64,000 nt of DNA. Source: an uncultured Roseibium sp. (GTDB taxonomy: Bacteria; Pseudomonadota; Alphaproteobacteria; Rhizobiales; Stappiaceae). This document shows, in pieces, positions 49,762 through 58,261 of this stretch; position 1 is the stretch's first letter, and each line of letters opens with the position of its first letter. A program made the position numbers and the translations under genes. The stretch covers positions 1,400,001-1,464,000 of the forward strand of contig NZ_OY769915.1 of assembly GCF_963669205.1 (NCBI RefSeq), in the 5' to 3' direction. The notes below the pieces were generated by a model that did not search any database, had not been told where the DNA came from, and saw nothing but the letters and a program-made list of their open reading frames with translations.

Positions 49762-50667
49762 TTGCAAAGTTCCCACGACAATCTGAAAGACATCGAAAGC
49801 CTGCTGGACTTCTACAGGAGCGCGGGTGTCGACTGTTTTCTGGGTGATGCACCGGTTGATTGGGTGGAAGCAAGTGCACGCCAGGCGGCGCAAAGGCAAC
49901 AGGCCGTTCCGGCACCGCCGTCTCAAATGGCAGGCGCGTCGACCCAGGCCGACGCCGGGGGGCATGCAGCGTCTCAGAACAGGCCGCGACAGCCGGCCTC
50001 CGCACCCCAGCAACAGCCAGCGCGGCAACAGCCTGCGCCGCTGCAGACGGCCGTCATGCCGGATCGCGAAACAATCGCATCGGCGCGAGATCTTGCCGCC
50101 TCTGCTGCTTCGTTGGCAGACCTGAAGGCCTGCCTGGAAACCTTTGAAGGCTGCAATCTCAAGCTTTCCGCAAAAACACTTGTCTTCGGTGACGGCAATC
50201 CCGATGCCCGGCTGATGTTTGTCGGGGAAGCGCCGGGACGGGACGAGGACTTGCAGGGAAAACCATTCGTCGGCCGTTCCGGGCAATTGCTCGACCGCAT
50301 GCTGGACGCGATCGGACTTGACCGTGAAGCCGCGTATATCGCAAACGTCGTTCCCTGGCGCCCGCCGGGAAACCGCACGCCGACGCCTCAGGAAACCGAA
50401 ATCTGCAAGCCCTTCATCAAACGGCAGATCGAACTGGTCAATCCCGACATTCTGGTGTTTCTGGGGGCCGCCTCCGCCAAGAACCTGCTCGGCGTTCAGG
50501 ACGGCATTCGAAAAATGCGCGGCCGCTGGATGAATTACGCTCTTCGGGATCGGGAAATTGCGGCGATCGCCACATACCATCCGGCATACCTGTTGCGCAG
50601 CCCGCTCGAAAAGCGCCTGTCCTGGCGCGACTTCCTCAGTATCCGGTCCCGCCTGGCCGGACTGTAA
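49762..50667 (+). CDS. Uracil-DNA glycosylase, family 4-like, with altered Fe-S cysteines
   Basis: The 301-residue protein excises uracil from DNA. The catalytic core (about 120-301) has G-E-A-P-G-R-D-E-D, F-V-G-R-S-G-Q-L-L-D and a C-terminal T-Y-H-P-A-Y-L-L-R. The N-terminal 100 residues include a Gln/Pro/Ala-rich low-complexity linker. Of the four cluster cysteines typical of family 4, I see only those in E-G-C-N-L-K and E-I-C-K-P-F. The third position reads V-P-W-R-P-P, with Trp for Cys. The cluster may therefore be lost. The start is a TTG at 49762 with GGAGG 7 nt upstream. Confidence 0.85.
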   Translation: MQSSHDNLKDIESLLDFYRSAGVDCFLGDAPVDWVEASARQAAQRQQAVPAPPSQMAGASTQADAGGHAASQNRPRQPASAPQQQPARQQPAPLQTAVMPDRETIASARDLAASAASLADLKACLETFEGCNLKLSAKTLVFGDGNPDARLMFVGEAPGRDEDLQGKPFVGRSGQLLDRMLDAIGLDREAAYIANVVPWRPPGNRTPTPQETEICKPFIKRQIELVNPDILVFLGAASAKNLLGVQDGIRKMRGRWMNYALRDREIAAIATYHPAYLLRSPLEKRLSWRDFLSIRSRLAGL

Positions 50668-50683
50668 GGGCATCAGCTTCCCT

Positions 50684-50948
50684 AGGGCACGGACCCATAA
50701 ATGAAGCCGATTTGGCGGCAGAAATGGCAAAATCTCGCGAGGAAGCGTGTGCAGAGCGGGCATTTGCCCGGTCAAGCGCGATGACGCTGCGAGGGAAAGC
50801 CATTTTGCCGTCCTTCGGATTTGGCCGTTTTGGCCATCCGCCACGTCGCGAAAGGCTTGAAAATGAACCCCATTTCCTGCGCTTTCGCTCCTCGCAGCTG
50901 GTCAAAACGATCCAAACCAAATTGACTTCATTTATGGGTCCATGCCCT
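50684..50948. mobile_element. 265-bp inverted-repeat element, copy 3 (MITE-like)
   Basis: It has terminal inverted repeats AGGGCACGGACCCATAAATGAAG and the complement of AGGGCATGGACCCATAAATGAAG (22 of 23 match). The interior is nearly identical to the copy at 44787-45052 and in the same orientation. It starts 17 bp after the uracil-glycosylase stop and ends 64 bp before the PilZ gene, so it may affect or supply that gene's leader. One reading frame stays open across it into the PilZ gene. Confidence 0.85.
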
Positions 50949-51011
50949 TACGTTAACCCAGCTTTTAGACTCCCGGTTGTAGGTTCGGCTGTAATCGAAC
51001 CGGAGGCTGAC

Positions 51012-51644
51012 TTGACCGACACCAGCGCTGTCAGATTTGCGGAAAACTGCGTGGCGGCGCTCGTCGTGGACCTGGGTGACATGTCCTGCTTCGAAGCGTC
51101 CGCGATCGACTTGAACGACACCGGCTGCTGGATCGTTTCGGACAAGATCGATCTGCTGAAGAAGGAAGTCGGACTGCGCCTTGCCGGCAATAACAAACTT
51201 GTGCGCGGTACCGTAACGGCCTACGCGGACAACGAGGCCTGGGTCAGCTTTCTGGCGGATGACCGGGCAACCGCGGAAAAACGCCGCGAAGTCAGGCGGT
51301 CTGTCTGGATCAGCACGGTCGTGAGCGGAAAGACCAGCCCGTTCATTGTCAAGAGCCGCATTATCGATGCCAGCAGGTCCGGGTGCAGGCTCGAGGCTGA
51401 CGGTCTTGACCGGCTGCCGCAGGATATCGAGATTTCCATCCCGGGGCTCGATATGCCCATAGCCGCGAAAATCATCTGGCGCAGGAATGGGCAGGCAGGC
51501 GTCCGCCTCAACTGGCCCTTCGATCCGGCACCGGTCCTGACACCCGAAGCGGTCACGGCGATGCTGGACCGCGAGCAGGAAAATCGATCCGCCGCAAAAC
51601 AGCCGGACAAGCCCAGAAAGCGCATCAGTGCCTTCGGGGCGTGA
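51012..51644 (+). CDS. PilZ-domain protein (c-di-GMP binding predicted)
   Basis: The 210-residue protein has a C-terminal PilZ domain at about residues 95-185. R-R-E-V-R-R supplies the RxxxR motif, and D-A-S-R-S-G supplies the D/NxSxxG motif that together bind cyclic di-GMP. The first 90 residues resemble a second, degenerate PilZ-like barrel (I-D-L-N-D-T-G-C-W in the DxSxxG position). The likely start is a TTG at 51012 with GGAGG 5 nt upstream. The frame is open all the way back to 50712 through the repeat element, but that part is not protein-like. It may control motility or polysaccharide. Confidence 0.82.
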   Translation: MTDTSAVRFAENCVAALVVDLGDMSCFEASAIDLNDTGCWIVSDKIDLLKKEVGLRLAGNNKLVRGTVTAYADNEAWVSFLADDRATAEKRREVRRSVWISTVVSGKTSPFIVKSRIIDASRSGCRLEADGLDRLPQDIEISIPGLDMPIAAKIIWRRNGQAGVRLNWPFDPAPVLTPEAVTAMLDREQENRSAAKQPDKPRKRISAFGA

Positions 51645-51762
51645 GCTGATTTTTTGACGATGTTCAAGGCCTCTTCCTGAATTACCGGATACCTGGTGTT
51701 TGCAAGTTCCCGCGCGATACATATATCGGAGGGAATATCGAACTCTCGCAGGGCCTTTCAGC

Positions 51763-52620
51763 GTGCTATCAAAAATCCGCAGCATCCTTCCAAAACGTTT
51801 CCGCAATGACAAGCCGGTCATTCCCGTCGTCCGCCTGCAGGGCGCGATCGGGATGCAAAGCCCAATGCGGTCGGGTTTGTCACTGGCGTCGGCGGCCCTG
51901 CCGCTCGAAAAGGCTTTCTCCATCAAGAAGGCCCCGGCGGTCGCCCTGATCATCAACTCGCCCGGTGGTTCGCCGGTTCAATCTCGTCTGATCTTCAAAC
52001 GCATCCGGGACCTCGCCGAGGAAAACGAAAAGGAAGTTCTGGTCTTCGTGGAAGATGTCGCCGCGAGCGGCGGCTACATGATCGCCGTCGCCGGTGACGA
52101 GGTTTTTGTCGATCCGTCTTCCATCGTCGGCTCGATAGGCGTGGTCGCAGCCGGCTTCGGGTTCACGGAACTCATCAAGAAGATCGGCGTGGACCGCCGG
52201 GTCTACACCGCCGGGGAAAAGAAGGTGACCCTCGATCCTTTCCAGCCGGAAGTGCCCGATGACATTGCCTATCTCAAGGGCCTGCAGCTCGAATTGCACG
52301 AGACCTTCATTGATCTTGTGAAATCGCGCCGCGGGGATGTGCTGAGCAAAGATCCTGACCTCTTCACGGGCAAGTTCTGGACGGGGCGCACGGCTGTCGA
52401 ACTCGGTCTGGTCGATGCAATCGGCGATTTGCGCGGTGTTCTGAAGGACAGGTTCGGCGAGAAAGTCGAACCCAAGCTGATTTCCGCGCCGCGCGGCCTG
52501 TTCGGCAGACGCGCTGCCGCCGGTATCGGGCTGAAGGGCCAGCGTCTGACCGAAGGGCTCGGAGAGGACCTGATCTCGGCTGTTGAGGAACGCGCGCTCT
52601 GGATGCGTTACGGCCTTTAA
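51763..52620 (+). CDS. S49-family signal-peptide peptidase-like protease (SppA/SohB type)
   Basis: A 285-residue serine protease of the ClpP/crotonase fold. It contains S-P-G-G-S near residue 68 and the nucleophile segment V-A-A-S-G-G-Y-M-I-A, followed by the G-S-I-G-V region. A conserved Lys lies downstream in the family dyad position. It has no signal peptide and is shorter than E. coli SppA, similar to the compact alphaproteobacterial form. Start is a GTG at 51763 with AGGG upstream. It could degrade leftover signal peptides or small membrane proteins. It is 46 bp upstream of a small membrane protein gene. Confidence 0.88.
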   Translation: MLSKIRSILPKRFRNDKPVIPVVRLQGAIGMQSPMRSGLSLASAALPLEKAFSIKKAPAVALIINSPGGSPVQSRLIFKRIRDLAEENEKEVLVFVEDVAASGGYMIAVAGDEVFVDPSSIVGSIGVVAAGFGFTELIKKIGVDRRVYTAGEKKVTLDPFQPEVPDDIAYLKGLQLELHETFIDLVKSRRGDVLSKDPDLFTGKFWTGRTAVELGLVDAIGDLRGVLKDRFGEKVEPKLISAPRGLFGRRAAAGIGLKGQRLTEGLGEDLISAVEERALWMRYGL

Positions 52621-52666
52621 AAAGGCGCAATGGGTTTGTGATCTCGGGGAAAGCAAGGGGAACGAT

Positions 52667-52852
52667 ATGACGGAACTGATAGGTGTGGCGGCACTTGCTG
52701 TCGGCGGTTACTGGATTGTTCAACGTGTCAAGCGCAAGATGGCCCAGGTCGAAAACGAGATCTCGCGGGCGGCGGCGAAGGCCGATCCCAACGGCAAGGG
52801 AGCCAAACTGGTCCTTGATCCCGAAACCGGAAAGTACCGGCCGGTCAACTGA
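52667..52852 (+). CDS. Small membrane protein, 61 residues, unknown
   Basis: The 61-residue product has one N-terminal transmembrane helix (L-I-G-V-A-A-L-A-V-G-G-Y-W-I-V) and a charged, basic cytosolic tail ending T-G-K-Y-R-P-V-N. It starts at ATG 52667 with AAGGGG upstream, 46 bp after the S49 protease stop, so it is probably co-transcribed. No family is assigned. It could be a partner or substrate of the protease, which is a guess. Confidence 0.7.
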   Translation: MTELIGVAALAVGGYWIVQRVKRKMAQVENEISRAAAKADPNGKGAKLVLDPETGKYRPVN

Positions 52853-52887
52853 ATGGTGCCGGCGGTGCATTGCGCCGCCGGGTCAAC

Positions 52888-54279
52888 TCACGTCGGTCGA
52901 TTGGCGAGAAACAGGCCCCAGCGCGCATCGGTGTTTCTCGCTGCTGACCAGAGCATGGCCGCGACCAGCATAAGCAGCAGCCCTTCCGAAAAAGGTCCTG
53001 CCAGCCAGATGCCGGCTTCACCGAAATAGAACGGCAGCCCGAACAGCAGCGGCAGGAAAAAGAAATAGGGCTTGATCAGGCCGACCAGGGCAGCTCTTTT
53101 CGCGTCGCCGAGCGCCTGGAAATACCCCCCGATCACGAACAGCGGACCGGCCGCAAACATGAGCGCGATGTTGATCGGCATGATCCTGGCAAGTTCGGAG
53201 ACGATCGCGGGGTCATCCACGAACAGAGATCCGATCGGCCGGGCAAACAGGCTCAGGAAAACCTGAACCGCAAGACTGTAGAAAAGCGCCGTCAGCAAAC
53301 CGAGCCGGAGCGTGGCATCCGTGCGCTCGAACGCACGCGCCCCGTAATTGTTGCCGATCATGGCCTGCAGCGCGTGGATCAGTCCGAGCAGTGGCAGGAA
53401 AACGAATGTCATGATCCGCGTGAGCAGTCCGAAAGCGGCAACCGTGGCTTCATATCCGCTCGACCCCGCCAGTTGCAGCGCTGCAAATGTTGCCGCAGAT
53501 CCGATTGCGATGCCGGCGAAGTTGAGGCTTTGCGGAGCTCCGAGCGCGAAAATGGCAGGCCAGCAGGATATCCAGGAGGTTCTGAAAAGAACGCCGGGCT
53601 TCAAATGGCTGTCCGAGCGCAGCCGGAAGCCGGTGATCACCAACAGCGACAGGAGTTGCGCCAGCGCGGTTCCGGCGGCGGTTCCCGCAACGCCGAGATT
53701 GAAGATAACGACGAAAACGAAGTTCAGCGCGATGTTGAGCAGCGACACGAACAGACTGACGCCGGCCATTTGCATGACAAAGCCTTCACAGCGCAAGGCG
53801 TCCGACTGGATCGACAGGACGAACAGCAGCGGAGAGGTGCACGCGGTGATCACCATGTAGGTGTAGGCCATGTTCGCGATTGCTTCGGAACCTTCGGCCG
53901 CGATGAGGATGAGAGGGTATCCGGCGACCAAGAAGACGGCGACGGTGAGAAGGCCGATCCCAACCGAAAGACCGTGCGCGCCGGCGAAAACCCGTTGGGC
54001 GTCGGGATATCGCCCGGCGCCGAGATGACGCGCCAGAATGCTGGACATCCCGCTTGAAATCAGCGTCGCGGTCGCGACGAGGATCATGTAGGCGGGAAAC
54101 ATCAGTGTCACTGCGCTGAGCGCATCCGGTCCGACGAAGCGGCCGAGAAAAAGCGCGTCGGCAACCGTCAGAAGACCATTCATGCTCATCACGAGAATGA
54201 TCGGAAGAGCGGTCTTCAACAGTGTCGGAACCAGCGGGCCTTGCGTATAGAAGTTTGTCAGGGACGTGTCGTTAGACAT
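52888..54279 (-). CDS. MATE-family multidrug efflux transporter
   Basis: The 463-residue protein has twelve predicted membrane helices and the MATE repeat features P-I-I-L-V-M-S-M-N-G-L-L-T-V-A-D near the N-terminus and M-I-G-N-N-Y-G-A-R in the second half. Such transporters export cationic drugs using H+ or Na+. The ATG at 54279 has GGAGAACGG upstream, and the frame upstream of it is not conserved. It is convergent with the small membrane-protein gene and stands alone. Confidence 0.92.
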   Translation of the reverse strand: MSNDTSLTNFYTQGPLVPTLLKTALPIILVMSMNGLLTVADALFLGRFVGPDALSAVTLMFPAYMILVATATLISSGMSSILARHLGAGRYPDAQRVFAGAHGLSVGIGLLTVAVFLVAGYPLILIAAEGSEAIANMAYTYMVITACTSPLLFVLSIQSDALRCEGFVMQMAGVSLFVSLLNIALNFVFVVIFNLGVAGTAAGTALAQLLSLLVITGFRLRSDSHLKPGVLFRTSWISCWPAIFALGAPQSLNFAGIAIGSAATFAALQLAGSSGYEATVAAFGLLTRIMTFVFLPLLGLIHALQAMIGNNYGARAFERTDATLRLGLLTALFYSLAVQVFLSLFARPIGSLFVDDPAIVSELARIMPINIALMFAAGPLFVIGGYFQALGDAKRAALVGLIKPYFFFLPLLFGLPFYFGEAGIWLAGPFSEGLLLMLVAAMLWSAARNTDARWGLFLANRPT

Positions 54280-54576
54280 TCCGTTCTCCAGGTGCAGGCA
54301 TTTCGCGGGAAGGGAAGTGCTCGCATTGCCACCTGGGCGAAACGCTACGGGGGAACGTAATTGTCTGAACCGGAACTTCACCGTGACCGTCGGTCTGCGA
54401 GCAGCTGGCGTCCGGAGCCGCACTTCTGGTAGTCGACGACGGCCGCCGCGTCAAGCGGGCGGCCACGGGCCGCAAAACGGAGGCGGGCCTGTCTTGACCT
54501 TGCCTGCGCGTCGTGGCACCTCTCGCGTCGCGCGGCGGAATGGCCTGCCGTGACACACCACATGCGGATGATAGTC

Positions 54577-55545
54577 ATGTCGACGGACACATTGCCGGCG
54601 CATATGCGCCCGGAAAATTCATTTCAGGGACTGATCCTGACGCTTCAGCGCTTTTGGGCGGACCAGGGTTGCGTCGTGCTTCAGCCGTATGACATGGAAG
54701 TCGGTGCCGGTACGTTTCACCCGGCAACGACGCTGCGCTCGCTCGGCCCGCGTCCATGGCGCGCGGCCTATGTCCAGCCGTCCCGGCGTCCGACGGATGG
54801 CCGCTACGGCGAAAACCCGAACAGGCTGCAGCATTACTACCAGTTCCAGGTGATCCTCAAACCGTCGCCGGCCGACCTGCAGGATCTCTACCTGAAATCT
54901 CTTTATGCCATCGGTCTCGATCCGAAACTTCATGACATCCGGTTTGTCGAGGACGACTGGGAAAGTCCGACGCTCGGGGCCTGGGGACTCGGCTGGGAGT
55001 GCTGGTGCGACGGCATGGAAGTCTCGCAGTTCACCTATTTTCAGCAGGTCGCCGGTTTCGAGTGTTCCCCGGTCTCCGGCGAACTCACCTACGGGCTCGA
55101 ACGCCTGGCCATGTATATCCAGGGCGTCGATAACGTCTACGAACTGAATTACAACGGCATGGAAGGCGCGGACAAGGTCACCTATGGCGATGTCTTCCTG
55201 CAGGCCGAGCAGGAGTATTCCCGCCACAACTTCGAGCATGCCGACACGGAAATGCTGTTCCGCCACTTCAAGGACGCGGAAACCGAATGCAAGGCGCTTC
55301 TGGACGCCGGGGCACAGGCAAGAGACGAGGCCGGTGCAAGCGTCCACCAGGTGGTGCTCCCGGCTTATGACCAGTGCATCAAGGCCAGCCACGCCTTCAA
55401 CCTTCTGGACGCGCGCGGCGTCATTTCCGTGACCGAGCGCCAGAGCTACATTCTGCGCGTGCGTGAACTCGCCAAGGCCTGCGGAACCGCCTTTCTGGAA
55501 ACGGAGGCAGGCGGCGTCGGTTATCACAACCAGGCCGCAGAGTAG
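54577..55545 (+). CDS. glyQ: Glycyl-tRNA synthetase alpha subunit
   Basis: GlyQ is the catalytic subunit of the alpha2beta2 enzyme that charges tRNA-Gly. The 322-residue protein has the family core S-F-Q-G-L-I-L-T-L-Q-R-F-W-A-D-Q-G-C, with R-P-T-D-G-R-Y-G-E-N-P-N-R-L-Q-H-Y-Y and W-E-C-W-C-D-G-M-E-V-S-Q-F-T-Y-F-Q-Q. The start could be ATG 54577 or 54604 (MRPENSFQG); both give a full domain. Its partner glyS lies 4.5 kb downstream, after three unrelated genes. Confidence 0.96.
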   Translation: MSTDTLPAHMRPENSFQGLILTLQRFWADQGCVVLQPYDMEVGAGTFHPATTLRSLGPRPWRAAYVQPSRRPTDGRYGENPNRLQHYYQFQVILKPSPADLQDLYLKSLYAIGLDPKLHDIRFVEDDWESPTLGAWGLGWECWCDGMEVSQFTYFQQVAGFECSPVSGELTYGLERLAMYIQGVDNVYELNYNGMEGADKVTYGDVFLQAEQEYSRHNFEHADTEMLFRHFKDAETECKALLDAGAQARDEAGASVHQVVLPAYDQCIKASHAFNLLDARGVISVTERQSYILRVRELAKACGTAFLETEAGGVGYHNQAAE

Positions 55546-55729
55546 CGCGATTACCACTTGGAGGAGGGCCGCGCCGGGGCGTGGCGGCGCTCAAGGCGCG
55601 GATTCAAGCCGTCACATGTGGGTTTCTATCTATGAAGGTTGGTATAACGCCTGTTTGGTGGCCGGACAGGATGACATGTCTGCCGACAGGCGATAGCCTC
55701 CGGATCGTTCTTGAAGGAGGATCCGCACG

Positions 55730-56284
55730 TTGTCCTGGATAATTCTCGCGCTACTGATCGCGCTCTCCGTCTACGCGATTTTTCTCTACAACACGCTCGT
55801 CAAGAAACGGCAGATGGTCGAGGAGGGCTGGAGCGGCATCGACGTGCAGCTCAAGCGCCGCGCCAATCTCATTCCCAACCTGGTGGAAACCGTGAAGGGC
55901 TATGCCGGTCACGAACAGGAAACGCTCGACGCTGTGACGAAGTTGCGGGCGTCGGTCGGATCCGTACCGCGAGATGATGTTGCAGGGCGCGCCAAGGCCG
56001 AGGGCGCGCTGGGCCAGGCGCTCGGGCGCCTTTTCGCCGTCGCCGAGGCCTATCCCGATCTCAAGGCCAGCCAGAACTTTTCCGATCTGCACAACTCGCT
56101 GGACGAAATCGAAAACGCGATCCAGATGGCGCGCCGTTACTACAATGGCGCAGTGCGCGGCCTGAACGTGGCCGTGGAGAGTTTTCCCTCCAATCTCATT
56201 GCCAACCAGTTCAAGTTCGAAAAGGCCGAGTATTTCGAGATCGAGGACGAAGCCGACCGGGCCGTGCCCAAGGTTGAATTCTAG
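55730..56284 (+). CDS. lemA: LemA-family protein
   Basis: The 184-residue protein has an N-terminal membrane anchor (residues 2-20) and a helical LemA domain (R-R-A-N-L-I-P-N-L-V-E-T-V-K-G-Y, Y-N-x-A-V-R-x-L-N, F-P-S-N). Its function in general is unclear. It starts at a TTG with AAGGAGG 9 nt upstream. It overlaps nothing and is 11 bp before a DUF2207 gene; this LemA-DUF2207 pair is widespread and probably forms a functional membrane unit. Confidence 0.9.
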   Translation: MSWIILALLIALSVYAIFLYNTLVKKRQMVEEGWSGIDVQLKRRANLIPNLVETVKGYAGHEQETLDAVTKLRASVGSVPRDDVAGRAKAEGALGQALGRLFAVAEAYPDLKASQNFSDLHNSLDEIENAIQMARRYYNGAVRGLNVAVESFPSNLIANQFKFEKAEYFEIEDEADRAVPKVEF

Positions 56285-56295
56285 GGGGCATCTCC

Positions 56296-58233
56296 ATGAC
56301 GATGAGATCGGTTGTCACCGGGTTCCTGCTGGCGCTGTTTGTTTCGGCCGGGGCCGCCTTTGCAGAAGAACGCATTCACCGGTTTGTCGCCAACATAGAG
56401 GTCGCGGAAAGCGGGCTGCTGACGGTGACCGAAACCATTCGTGTCCGCGCGGAAGGAAACCAGATCAAGCGCGGTATCTACCGGGACTTTCCCCTGAGGG
56501 CCGAAGGGCCGGACGGGCGCACCTACCGGGTCGGGTTCAAGGTGCTTTCCGTTCTCCAGGACGGGAAGGAAGCCAGCTATTTTCAAAGAGCGAGCGGCGA
56601 CGGCGTGCGGGTCTATATCGGCGAAGAGAACGTTTTTCTGCAGCCGGGCAGCTACACCTACACGATTGTTTACGAGACCGACCGCCAGATCCGGTTCTTC
56701 GACGATCACGACGAGGTCTACTGGAACGCGACCGGCAACGAATGGATTTTTCCGATCGACGAGGTCGTCGCACGGGTCATCCTGCCACCGGGGACCCGGG
56801 CGCAGGACTGGACCGCCTATACCGGAAGCTTCGGTGAAAGGGGCAGGGACTTTGACGCTCGCATTGCCGAGGACGGCCGCGAAGTCATCTTCACCACCAC
56901 CCGGGGCCTGCGGCCCTACGAGGGGCTGACCGTGGTGGTCGCGATGCCAAAGGGGGCGGTAACCGCACCCACTGAGGCCGAACAGCTCGGCTACTTTCTG
57001 GACGACTACAGGCCCGAACTCATTGGCGGCGCAGGCGTGCTGCTGGTGCTTTTCTACTACCTGATGGCCTGGCTGTTCGTCGGGCGTGATCCGGCAAGAG
57101 GCGTTGTTTTTCCGCGTTTCAAAGCGCCTGCCAATGTCTCCCCGGCGCTTGCCAGATACGTGTCGACGCGCGGGTTCAGCGATGGTGGATGGGTTGCGCT
57201 CGCAGCGGCCAGCCTCAACCTTGCCGTGAAGCACCGGCTTCGTTTCGACGATAAGGACGGTGACGTGGTGCTGGAACTTGACGATGCGCTCGGCACCGGC
57301 ACGAGCGATTTGCCGAAGGGAGAGGCGGCCCTCGTCAGATACCTGAACGGGCGCGGCTCGCCGCTTCCAGTCGACAAGAACAACGGTGGCGCGATCAAGG
57401 CGCTGGGGAGCAAATTCCGCAGCGCGATCGAAAAGGAAAGCCGGGACGTCTTCTTCAAGAACAACCGCTCGTTCCTGATCCCGGGTGCCATTTTGAGCAT
57501 CGTGGTGATTTTCGGGCTGTTCGCCTTCGGCCAGATGCCGCCTGACCAGATGGAGTTCGCGTTTCTGTTCATGGTGCTGTCGGTTTTCGCCGCAGCGTTC
57601 TCGGTGAATTTCGGCAAGGCCGTCTTCCGCATTCCCAACATGCAGCTCAGGATGGCGCTGATTTTCCTGTTGTTCCTCGCCGCGATGGTTGGAACCGGTC
57701 TGCTGGCCAACAACATTTCCGGCGGGGTCTCGACATTTCCAATACTGCCGGCTGTCGCGGCTGTCCTCATCGCGTTGAACGTGCTGTTCTTCTTTTTGCT
57801 CAGCGCACCGACTGCGCTGGGCCGGCAGGTGCTGGACGAGGTCGAGGGCCTGAAACTTTACCTCTCTGTTGCCGAGCAGGAACGGCTCAACATGTCCGAG
57901 GCCCCGGACATGACCACCGTGCATTTCGAGGAACTGCTTCCCTATGCTGTGGCACTCGGCGTTGAAAAGCCGTGGTCCAATGCGTTCCAGGGCTGGCTCT
58001 CGACCGCGGCTGGAGCTGCGGCCGCCGCGAGCTATCATCCGAACTGGTACAGCGGGCGCACCTTCGACGCGCACCATGTCTCGCATTCGCTCTCCAACAC
58101 AACGAGCGCCATGGCCCAGTCGTTCAGGTCGTCGCTACCTGTGCCGAAGTCTTCGAGCTCGGGTTTTTCCGGTGGGTCTTCGGGAGGCTCTTCCGGTGGT
58201 GGTGGCGGCGGTGGCGGCGGCGGCGGCTGGTAG
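56296..58233 (+). CDS. DUF2207 membrane protein with Gly-rich C-terminus
   Basis: The 645-residue protein has a signal peptide (ending A-F-A, about residue 23) and an N-terminal beta-rich extracytoplasmic domain. It has membrane segments near residue 237 and several between 390 and 510, and a cytoplasmic region. Its tail is S-S-G-G-G-G... ending in Gly-Trp (about residues 620-645). Proteins of this type commonly occur next to lemA. The Gly-rich tail resembles the C-termini of TPM-like proteins. The function is unknown. Confidence 0.85.
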   Translation: MTMRSVVTGFLLALFVSAGAAFAEERIHRFVANIEVAESGLLTVTETIRVRAEGNQIKRGIYRDFPLRAEGPDGRTYRVGFKVLSVLQDGKEASYFQRASGDGVRVYIGEENVFLQPGSYTYTIVYETDRQIRFFDDHDEVYWNATGNEWIFPIDEVVARVILPPGTRAQDWTAYTGSFGERGRDFDARIAEDGREVIFTTTRGLRPYEGLTVVVAMPKGAVTAPTEAEQLGYFLDDYRPELIGGAGVLLVLFYYLMAWLFVGRDPARGVVFPRFKAPANVSPALARYVSTRGFSDGGWVALAAASLNLAVKHRLRFDDKDGDVVLELDDALGTGTSDLPKGEAALVRYLNGRGSPLPVDKNNGGAIKALGSKFRSAIEKESRDVFFKNNRSFLIPGAILSIVVIFGLFAFGQMPPDQMEFAFLFMVLSVFAAAFSVNFGKAVFRIPNMQLRMALIFLLFLAAMVGTGLLANNISGGVSTFPILPAVAAVLIALNVLFFFLLSAPTALGRQVLDEVEGLKLYLSVAEQERLNMSEAPDMTTVHFEELLPYAVALGVEKPWSNAFQGWLSTAAGAAAAASYHPNWYSGRTFDAHHVSHSLSNTTSAMAQSFRSSLPVPKSSSSGFSGGSSGGSSGGGGGGGGGGGW

Positions 58234-58261
58234 CGGCCGCGTCTGCAGATGGATCGCGCGG

